Origin: Lacticaseibacillus sharpeae JCM 1186 = DSM 20505 | GTDB lineage: Bacteria > Bacillota > Bacilli > Lactobacillales > Lactobacillaceae | DNA length: 64,000 bases | Assembly: GCF_001436225.1 (NCBI RefSeq) | Contig: NZ_AYYO01000044.1 | Coordinates: 91,542 to 155,541 of the forward strand | Reading direction: 5' to 3' | The notes under the pieces: model-generated | Database searches by the model: none | Told to the model about the DNA's origin: nothing | The model's input: the letters and a program-made list of their open reading frames with translations, nothing else | Position numbers and translations under genes: made by a program | Shown here: positions 15,653-22,700 of the stretch, piece after piece | Layout: each line of letters starts with the position of its first letter | Numbering within the stretch: position 1 is the stretch's first letter

Positions 15653-15667
15653 TCGGGGCCTATTTTT
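15641..15667 (+). terminator. Hairpin with T-rich tail between protease and capsid genes
   Basis: GGTCTCGACT 15641-15650 and AGTCGGGGCC 15651-15660 are fully complementary (with G-U pairs), giving an 8-bp stem over a CTAG loop, then TATTTTTATA. It spans the protease stop codon. It could attenuate transcription or set mRNA ends or processing before the very highly expressed capsid gene. Confidence 0.5.
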
Positions 15668-15691
15668 ATACCAAAAAACAGGAGGTCAATC

Positions 15692-16870
15692 ATGACTTTA
15701 GATGAAAAACTAGCTGCCATTAAGAAGCAACTCGACGAAAAGCGAGCTTCTGCGGAAGCTCACAAGGCAGAAGTTCGCTCTCTGCTCGAACAGGACACCG
15801 AAGACGCCACTGTCAAGGCTAAGGAAGCACGCGCAGCGTTCGACAAGGAATCTGCCGAAATCAAGGACTTGGAAGAAAAGCGCAGCCTTTATGAAGGCGC
15901 ACTCGAAGGCAAGCAGGAACCCGCTAAGACTGTTGCCCACAAGCCAACCACAGACGAACGCCGCAAGGAAATCAACGCGTTCATCCGTAGCAAGGAACTG
16001 GGCAAGGAAATGAATATTCCAGCATACATGCTCCGTGACGGTGAAGCCTCTGCCGACCCTACCACCACCGGTGTTAAGTCCGCGGACAACCAGTTCCTGA
16101 TTCCAGTTGACCAGTCTTACGTTCCACAGCGTGAATTGCAGACGGTTGTTGACCTCAAGCCATTCACCCACGTAATCCCTGCAAAGCACGCACAGGGTGT
16201 TTACCCAACGCTCAAGAACGTTACCAGCGTTCTTCACACTGTGGAAGAACTCGAAAAGAACCCAACCCTTGCTAAACCTGAATTTGACAAGGTTGATTGG
16301 AAGGTCGCAACCTACCGTGGCGCTATTCCTATCTCACAAGAAGACATCGACGATGCAGAAGCCGACCTGGTGGGCATCGTCAACGAAAATGGCCAACAGC
16401 TCAAGCGCAATACCGCAAACGCAGCAATTGCAGGCGAATTGAAGAAGTTCGCTGCTAAGACTGTTTCTTCCATTGACGACCTTAAGGAAATCAACAACGT
16501 AGCGCTCGACCCTGCATACAACCGTGCGCTGATTGTCTCCCAGTCCTTCTACAACTTCCTTGACACCGTGAAGGATGGTAATGGTCGCTACCTGCTCCAA
16601 GATTCCATCATTAGCCTATCCGGTAAGACTGTTCTGGGCATGAGTGTTGTGGTCGTCGGTGACACCGTACTCGGCGCCGCTGGTGAAGCTCACGCTTTCC
16701 TTGGCGACTTGCCACGCGCAATCATCTTCGCAGACCGTGCCGACCTTGACATTCAGTGGGTTGATAACGACATCTACGACAAGTACCTGCGCGCGGGTAT
16801 GCGTTTTGGCGTAGCAACTGCCGACACCAAGGCTGGATTCTTCCTGACCTACACAGCCCCAAAAGCGTAG
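15692..16870 (+). CDS. Major capsid protein (HK97 fold)
   Basis: A 392-residue HK97-type capsid protein. The first about 105 residues are a Lys/Glu-rich coiled-coil scaffold (delta) domain (LAAIKKQLDEKRASAEAHKA). The shell domain follows (VDQSYVPQRELQTVVDLKPF, WKVATYRGAIPISQEDIDDA, DNDIYDKYLRAGMRFGVATA). Cleavage by the protease probably occurs near residue 100-130. AGGAGGT SD upstream. The last zero-frame codons P-K-A-stop are embedded in a -1 frameshift signal (16858-16886), so a longer 445-residue version is also predicted. Confidence 0.95.
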   Translation: MTLDEKLAAIKKQLDEKRASAEAHKAEVRSLLEQDTEDATVKAKEARAAFDKESAEIKDLEEKRSLYEGALEGKQEPAKTVAHKPTTDERRKEINAFIRSKELGKEMNIPAYMLRDGEASADPTTTGVKSADNQFLIPVDQSYVPQRELQTVVDLKPFTHVIPAKHAQGVYPTLKNVTSVLHTVEELEKNPTLAKPEFDKVDWKVATYRGAIPISQEDIDDAEADLVGIVNENGQQLKRNTANAAIAGELKKFAAKTVSSIDDLKEINNVALDPAYNRALIVSQSFYNFLDTVKDGNGRYLLQDSIISLSGKTVLGMSVVVVGDTVLGAAGEAHAFLGDLPRAIIFADRADLDIQWVDNDIYDKYLRAGMRFGVATADTKAGFFLTYTAPKA

Positions 16871-16886
16871 AGCCGGACACTCCGGC
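16858..16886 (+). promoter_or_regulatory. -1 programmed frameshift signal at the capsid stop
   Basis: Heptamer CCCAAAA (16858-16864) is in the correct X XXY YYZ phase (C CCA AAA). After a 7-nt spacer there is a GC-rich hairpin GCCGGA (16872-16877), loop CAC, TCCGGC (16881-16886). The zero-frame stop TAG is at 16868-16870. The same heptamer and geometry are established for the major head protein of Lactobacillus phage A2. Confidence 0.88.
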
Positions 16887-17028
16887 GGCTTTTGACCCCA
16901 ACGGCGACACTAAGCCAACTAGCAGTAACACGGTTGATGAAATCAAGGCATGGCTGACAGCGCACAGCATTGCCTTCACCGGCAAGACTGCGAAGGCTGA
17001 CTTGCTGGCCCTTGTTCCCGCTGAATAG
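16864..17028 (+). CDS. C-terminal extension of the capsid protein reached by -1 frameshift
   Basis: After slipping at CCCAAAA the -1 frame reads 54 more codons to TAG 17026-17028, beginning SVEPDTPAAFDPNGD. It ends with a HeH/LEM-like helical module (TVDEIKAWLTAHSIAFTGKT then AKADLLALVPAE). There is no independent start codon with SD, so it is expected only as part of a 445-residue minor capsid form. HeH/LEM modules at the end of phage structural proteins are common; the role on the capsid is unknown. Confidence 0.85.
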   Translation, partial: SVEPDTPAAFDPNGDTKPTSSNTVDEIKAWLTAHSIAFTGKTAKADLLALVPAE

Positions 17029-17039
17029 AGGTGGCGTAA

Positions 17040-17384
17040 ATGGTTGACGAAGTAAAACACGCCGGCCTGACCACGGCACAATTTGCGGTGCTGAAAATGT
17101 ACTGCAAGATTGACCAAACTGTGGAAGATGACATGCTGGAAGCACTAATCTCCAGCGCATCAACACAGATTGCCAGCGCCGTGCAGACCGGCATTGCCCC
17201 TGAATTATTACTCAAAAAGCCTGAAACACGTGACCGATTTTTTACAGCCGTTATTAAGCAGGTCAAGGAAGAGTACGACTATCGCGGTGAAGGTGCAGAC
17301 GTTATGCGCTATCCGCTGCTAGATACAGTCTCTGCTATCGTTAACCAGCTTCGAACGGAGGTGTCTGACGATGCGAACGACTAA
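17040..17384 (+). CDS. Head-tail connector (gp6-like)
   Basis: A 114-residue helical protein typical of gp6/gp15-like connectors that bind under the portal. It shows LKMYCKIDQTVEDDMLEALI, SASTQIASAVQTGI and a C-terminal helix. GAGGTGG SD lies just before ATG 17040. It overlaps the next gene by 14 nt. Confidence 0.85.
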   Translation: MVDEVKHAGLTTAQFAVLKMYCKIDQTVEDDMLEALISSASTQIASAVQTGIAPELLLKKPETRDRFFTAVIKQVKEEYDYRGEGADVMRYPLLDTVSAIVNQLRTEVSDDAND

Positions 17385-17694
17385 CATGCGCGAACGCATT
17401 ACGTTCATCTCGTATGGTCGGGGCGTTGTGAACGGCGTACCAACAAGCAACACCGAAACCGAGCACATGACGGTCTGGGCGGAAGTGCCTAAGACGCCAA
17501 TGCGTGAGGCCAGCAATGACTTGGGCATTCGCACCGAAAAACCCACGTTCATCGTACGGTTTTTAACCGATGAGGACATCGAACCGACATGGCGGATTAA
17601 GTGGCGTGGCAGTGAATACGAAATCACCGGTCTAGATCCAGATTATCAGCGCCGCGACATTACGACTATTACCGCGAAGAAGGTGGGGTCATGA
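17371..17694 (+). CDS. Head-tail adaptor / head closure protein (SPP1 gp16-like)
   Basis: A 107-residue beta-barrel type head closure protein. Signature parts are MRERITFISYGRGVVNG near the start, the central TVWAEVPKTP and the C-terminal WRIKWRGSEYEITGLDPDYQ. It seals the portal after packaging and joins the tail. Coupled to both neighbours by overlaps. Confidence 0.85.
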   Translation: MRTTNMRERITFISYGRGVVNGVPTSNTETEHMTVWAEVPKTPMREASNDLGIRTEKPTFIVRFLTDEDIEPTWRIKWRGSEYEITGLDPDYQRRDITTITAKKVGS

Positions 17695-18068
17695 CTGTTA
17701 CTGGCGATGGCGATTTGCTGGCGAAGATTCAGGCACTGGACAACGGCGTTCAACGTAACGCCCGCGCAGCAATTCGTGACGGTGCAGAGACATTCGCCGA
17801 TGCTTTGAAGACTGACACGCCTGTCTGGTCGGGTGAAACCGATGCCCCCACCCACATGCGTGACGACATTCGAGCAACGGGTGTTCGCGACCGTGGTGGG
17901 ATTCTTGAATCTGACGTTGGCTATGGGACAGACACCGGTTACCGCGTGCACTTTCCAAACAATGGGACTAGCAAGCAATCGCCACAGCACTTCGTGGAAG
18001 AAACACAGGAACGCACGCGTGGCAAGGTGCTAGAGACGTTTTTATCACACTTAAAGGTAGGTGGTTAA
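17691..18068 (+). CDS. HK97 gp10-like tail completion protein
   Basis: A 125-residue protein with the gp10 pattern: an N-terminal helix (LLAKIQALDNGVQRNARAAI), central AETFADALKTDTPVWSG, then GYRVHFPNNGTSKQSPQHFV and a C-terminal helix. It is needed for joining the tail to the head. It overlaps the adaptor stop by 4 nt and abuts the tail terminator gene. Confidence 0.85.
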   Translation: MTVTGDGDLLAKIQALDNGVQRNARAAIRDGAETFADALKTDTPVWSGETDAPTHMRDDIRATGVRDRGGILESDVGYGTDTGYRVHFPNNGTSKQSPQHFVEETQERTRGKVLETFLSHLKVGG

Positions 18069-18491
18069 ATGCTCGCATTAAATCTGGTTTATGATGCGCT
18101 TTTTGGTAGCGAACAATTAACGCAAAAACTCGAAGATGTGCGCGGAACCACCGACCCACTAGGTGGCATTTACATTGGCACACCGGATTTTGACAACACG
18201 ACCGATGCGGATATTGTTGCACTCTCTCCGTGGATTAGGATTACCGATTTACCGGGGGATGAGACTACGGACGCGGACGATGATCGCTTCCTTGAATATC
18301 CACGCGTGCAGGTTGATTTTTGGTGCAAGAATGAACTCTTGCCGCAAGCGTCAGAGATTGACACGCTAATTAGTAAGGCCATGCACGCCGCTGGTTGGGA
18401 GCGGGTTTACCATCATTCAGATGTTGACCACGACACACCGCAACTGCGCATGGTAACAGCATATTTTCAATCACAAGGGATTCCCGTTTAG
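18069..18491 (+). CDS. Tail terminator / tail component (DUF806-like)
   Basis: A 140-residue protein in the tail terminator position between gp10-like and the major tail protein. It has an N-terminal helix (LALNLVYDALFGSEQL), beta strands (WIRITDLPGDET, RVQVDFWCKNELLPQASEID) and a C-terminal MVTAYFQSQGIPV, as in DUF806/gp11-like proteins that cap the tail tube. Confidence 0.75.
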   Translation: MLALNLVYDALFGSEQLTQKLEDVRGTTDPLGGIYIGTPDFDNTTDADIVALSPWIRITDLPGDETTDADDDRFLEYPRVQVDFWCKNELLPQASEIDTLISKAMHAAGWERVYHHSDVDHDTPQLRMVTAYFQSQGIPV

Positions 18492-18521
18492 GGGTCTCTT
18501 TTTTAATTAGGAGGAAAAAAC

Positions 18522-19127
18522 ATGAGTGACGTAACTCCAAAGAAGCAAGCCAAATTTGGTGCTTCTGGATTTGAATACGGGATTGTCGGTGACGACGAAC
18601 TCGTAAAGACGACAACTAAGGTTCCCGGCCTTAGTTCTGTAAAGATGGACATCACGACCGAAACTAAGACGTTGGCCGCTGACGATGGCCCATACCTGAT
18701 TCTTTCTGGTGGTATTACCGAAGCCACTGAAACCATCGAAAACTACGATGTTAACAGTCAGATGAAGCAGGACTTGTACAACATCAAGGTCGTAAATGGT
18801 GTGGAAGTCTACCCAAAGAACCTCACGCCAAACTACGTAGCAACACTGTTCCGCACCAAGCTATCTGGCGGTGGTTACGTATGGGTTGGGATGCTCAAGG
18901 GTATGTTCAAACTGCCTTCCGTTGACACCAAGACGGTTGACGGCACGCCAGACCCAACGGCAGACTCCATCGAAGGTTCCTTCATTCCACGTGGCGATTC
19001 TGACAACGGCAACGTTGTGCTGATTGGCCGTGAAGACAACGAAGGATTTAACTTCGAACAGTTCCACAAGTGGGTATTCCCTGCCGAAGCTGACGAAGCA
19101 ACGATTACTGAAATCCCAAAAGCGTAG
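18522..19127 (+). CDS. Major tail protein (phi13-type)
   Basis: A 201-residue tail tube protein. It shows FGASGFEYGIVGDDELVKTT, the central TLAADDGPYLILSGGITEAT, and ALFRTKL-like/GGYVWVGMLKGMFKLPSVDT strands. AGGAGG SD. It ends ITEIPKA in the same 13-nt context (CCCAAAAGCGTAG) as the capsid gene, so a -1 frameshift is possible, but the -1 frame runs only six codons (SVANSR) before TAG 19139-19141. Confidence 0.92.
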   Translation: MSDVTPKKQAKFGASGFEYGIVGDDELVKTTTKVPGLSSVKMDITTETKTLAADDGPYLILSGGITEATETIENYDVNSQMKQDLYNIKVVNGVEVYPKNLTPNYVATLFRTKLSGGGYVWVGMLKGMFKLPSVDTKTVDGTPDPTADSIEGSFIPRGDSDNGNVVLIGREDNEGFNFEQFHKWVFPAEADEATITEIPKA

Positions 19128-19141
19128 CGAATTCTAGATAG
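19115..19141 (+). promoter_or_regulatory. Slippery sequence at the major tail protein stop, apparently vestigial
   Basis: CCCAAAA at 19115-19121 is in the right phase, and the 13 nt CCCAAAAGCGTAG match the capsid site exactly. No hairpin lies 5-9 nt downstream; the nearest stem (GCTCGCC 19149-19155 with GGCGGGC 19180-19186) is 27 nt away. The shifted frame adds only six residues. In phage A2 the equivalent site makes a longer tail protein, so an extension domain may have been lost here. Confidence 0.7.
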
Positions 19142-19201
19142 ACAGCAAGCTCGCCTAGTAAATACACAGTAGGGCAACCGGCGGGCGATGGAGGAAAAAA
19201 T

Positions 19202-19609
19202 ATGTACGAAATCAGTTTGAACATTAACGGTCAGGTTAATAAGTTTGTGCGCAACGGTGAACCCGGACTGGGTGACACCACTGCCGCACTCAAGGTTCAG
19301 CAACAGCAATTACGCATGTACGCCCGTGAAGACGGCCCAACGAATGCCGACTTTGACGCAAACGAAGCCAACCTTGCCAATTTCGCAGTCAACTTCTGGA
19401 ACGGTCAATTCAGCCGCGTTGACGTAATTGCTGGTGCTACTAAGAGTTTGAAATCCCTTGATTCAATCAACAAGGCCATTGCGGATGCACTGGATGACGG
19501 CGAGGAATCGGAAGAACCAGCAAAAAAATCACAGACACGGACGTCCAAGAAGCGCTCAACAACATCTACGACTTCTACAAAGCCAGACTTGCAGACGGTT
19601 ACAAACTAG
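19202..19609 (+). CDS. Tail assembly chaperone (gpG-like)
   Basis: A 135-residue protein in the lambda gpG position. The folded part is residues 1-100 (YEISLNINGQVNKFVRNGEP, LANFAVNFWNGQF). The tail is low-complexity Lys/Ser/Thr (KKSQTRTSKKRSTTSTTST), typical of the non-shifted product. GGAGG SD before ATG 19202. It chaperones tape measure protein during tail assembly. Confidence 0.88.
   Translation: MYEISLNINGQVNKFVRNGEPGLGDTTAALKVQQQQLRMYAREDGPTNADFDANEANLANFAVNFWNGQFSRVDVIAGATKSLKSLDSINKAIADALDDGEESEEPAKKSQTRTSKKRSTTSTTSTKPDLQTVTN
19522..19528 (+). promoter_or_regulatory. -1 programmed frameshift heptamer in tail chaperone genes
   Basis: Seven A residues lie in A AAA AAA phase (codons GCA AAA AAA TCA at 19520-19531). 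A -1 slip joins the G frame to a downstream frame running to 19713. Equivalent G/GT frameshifts are conserved in long-tailed phages. No downstream hairpin is needed to recognise it, and none was carefully identified. Confidence 0.85.
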
Positions 19610-19713
19610 CCGACATCGGCAAGATGACGTTCCGTGATTTGAAGACCTTGAATGATATTTACGAAGAAAAGGAAACGACTATCGACAAAGCGTTCCCATT
19701 CTTATTCATGTAG
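19528..19713 (+). CDS. T-domain extension of the tail assembly chaperone (gpGT)
   Basis: The -1 frame reads ITDTDVQEALNNIYDFYKAR then KMTFRDLKTLNDIYEEKETT and ends AFPFLFM at TAG 19711-19713. There is no good start codon; it is translated as a fusion with the first 109 residues of the G protein, giving about 170 residues. The T domain recruits the tail tube protein to the tape-measure complex. Confidence 0.85.
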   Translation: MTDTDVQEALNNIYDFYKARLADGYKLADIGKMTFRDLKTLNDIYEEKETTIDKAFPFLFM

Positions 19714-19727
19714 AAAGGAGGTAAATT

Positions 19728-22700
19728 ATGGCAGGAAGTTTAGGGCATTTGGCCGCCACTGTCTCACTAAACATTGACCCGTTTAGGGCATCAGCGCGCA
19801 CGTTATCGTCTACAATCAAAGCCACAACCGCCGAACTGAAAGCGCAGGACATCGCGTTCAAGGGTTCCGAAAAGTCCGTGAACGGGATGAAGACTGTCTA
19901 CGGAACTTTGGAACGTCAATCCAAGCAACTCCAGGCTCGATTAAAGGCTGAACAGCAGACCTTGAAGGAACGCTCCGAAGCGGTTGCTAAGGGCGGCGAT
20001 GACATGGAGAAGCTCACTACTCGTGAGGCTAATGCCGCCGCCGCACTCAACAAGACCGCCGCCCAGATTGCCAACAACAAGAATCGCATGGAAGCATTGA
20101 ACAAAGAGATTCTGCTCCAATCATCATCGTGGACAAAACTCTCTGAAAAGGCGATGGCATTCTCGAAGGTCACCGGTAAGATTGGCGGCGCATTATCCAG
20201 CTTTGGCTCTAAGGCAACCATGGCCGTTACAGCACCACTAGCCGTTGGTTTTACTGCCGCTGCTAAGTCAGCGATTGATTTTAACAGTCAAATTAGCAGT
20301 ATTGGCCCGCTATTGACCAACGGTGGCACGGTTACTGCGAAGTACCGCGCACAACTCGATAAGATGGCCGAATCATCCAAGAAGTGGGCGGTTCAATATG
20401 GCACGTCCACGAAGTCAATCAACGACGGTATGTCCGAGATGGTCAAGCGTGGTTATTCGGCTGAACAGACAATGGGTGCCATGCCGTCAATTCTGGACGC
20501 AACCAAGGCTTCTGGCGATGACTTCAACGATGTTATGCACGTGTCAACCTCCGTACTCGAACAGTTCGGGTTGAAGTCTAATTCTACCGCCGGGATGCTC
20601 AAGAACACGCAACGCGTAACCGACAGCCTGACGCTGATCGCAAACAAAACTGCCGCAGGTTTCCAAGACATGGGCGAAGCCATGACTTATGTTGGGCCAG
20701 TGGCTAATTCCGCTGGTATCTCATTGGAACAAACAGCGGCCGCAATCGGTCTCATGTCTAACCAAGGGATTGAAGGTTCGGTTGCTGGTACCGCGTTGCG
20801 TGGTGCATTAACCCGATTGATGAAGCCGTCCAAACAGAACGCGCAAGGGTTCAAGGAATTGGGTATTAACGTGGCTGACTTCAAGAAGGGCACGCTGACC
20901 TTGCCGGATATGCTGGACAAGATCAAGAAGAACACCACCGGTTGGACGAAAGAACAGAAATCTGCCGCTATTGCTACGGCGTTCGGTACCAACGCGCAAG
21001 CTGGTATGAATGTGCTGATTAGCGAAGGTGGTGACGCACTCCGCAAGATGACTTCTGACGCGAAGAACGCTAGTGGGACAACCGCGAAGATTGCTGAATC
21101 CATGAATAACACGCAAGCTGCCAAGGTTGCGAAGTTCAAAGAATCAATCAACGTTTTAGGCATTACGATTGGTCAGAAATTACTGCCGACATTGACTCCG
21201 CTAATTGACAAAGCAACACAGGTGATTAAGTCATTCTCCGAAATGGACAGCCACACGCAACAGTCAATCATTAAGTGGGGACTATTTGCTGCCGCAGTTG
21301 GGCCGGTCGCAAGAACGCTAGGTTCCGTGTTCAACGTGATGCATGGCACCGGTTCAGCTATTGGTGCTGTTACTGGTGGATTAGGCCGAGCAACCACTGC
21401 CGCTAAGCTTGGCGCGGGCGGTTTCAGCATCATCAAATCCGCGTTTAGCAAGACAGCTTTTGAAGCACTCAAGGTTGCCCCCGCCGCTGGTGTGGCTGCC
21501 GATGGACTAGGTGTTGCTGGTGCTGCTGGCACCGGTTTGCTTGCTTCGTTGGCACCAATTGCACCTGCAATTCTCGGTGTTGCCGCCGTTGCCGGTACTG
21601 GCTATGCAGCGTGGAAGCTCTGGGGTGAGGGTGCTGTTGAATCAGCCAACCGCACTAAAGAGTGGGGTAGCGATATTGGTGCTTCTGCCGACAAGTCTGC
21701 TGGTGCGATTAAGAAGGCTTCCGGCGAAATCTCGGGTGCACTCGACAACACTAATCAGTCCGCCAAGACTAACGCAAAGCAGATTGCAGAAGGTTTTAAT
21801 TCGATGACTAAGGCGGCACAAAAGGCCGCCACTGAATCCGATAAAGCCGCTAAGAAACTTGCTAAGTCACTCGGTGGTTCTGCCGGTGACGCGTTACTAA
21901 AAGCCGCCGCCAAGGAAAAGGCCGCCGATGATAAACGCATTGCCCAGATGAAGTCCAACACTAAAAAGGCTGAATCCATCACGCGCTCTGCTAATAAGAC
22001 CGGCGAAGCACTAACTGCCGACCAGATTCAAATTCTGGATAATCTGCGTAAAGATGACGCTCAGAAGGCGATTAAGACCCTGAAGCTGTCTGGTTCCGAG
22101 CAAAAAAATGTTCTAAAGGCTATTCTTGGTGAAAAAACCAAGATGACTGCTCAGCAAGCTGCTGAACAACGCCAAGACTCACTGATTGCGTGGCAGCAAG
22201 AAGCAATTGACTATAACAAAGCACAAACCAAGATTAAGAACGATGCTAAGCTCACCAAAGCCGAAAAGAACGCCACACTAGAAGGATTAGAGAAAGACCA
22301 CCAGTCGAAACTCAACACTATCTATCAAGGCGCAATTCAGGCGATGAAGTCGCAAGGCATGAGTAACCATGAAGTCCAGCAACAGCTTCAAAATGACTAC
22401 GGCCTAACTGAAACCGCCGCTGAAAATTCCATGGATGCATATACCAAGGCGATGAGCAAGGGTGTGCAGAGTAACAAGCAGTTTGCCGCTGCTGTGTCTG
22501 ACGGCATGTCTGCCAGTGCAAAAAAGGCTGGTAATGCCTGGAACTCGCTGGTACTTAATCCGAAGACGGGGAAGGTTGTCACTAATCTTTCACAGGTGCT
22601 CAAGGACACCGCAAACACTAAGGTTGGTTGGAACAAGCTGGTTTTTGAGCTAAAATATGCGAAAATCTCCAGCAATGCTAAGCAGGCAATTGTGGACGCG

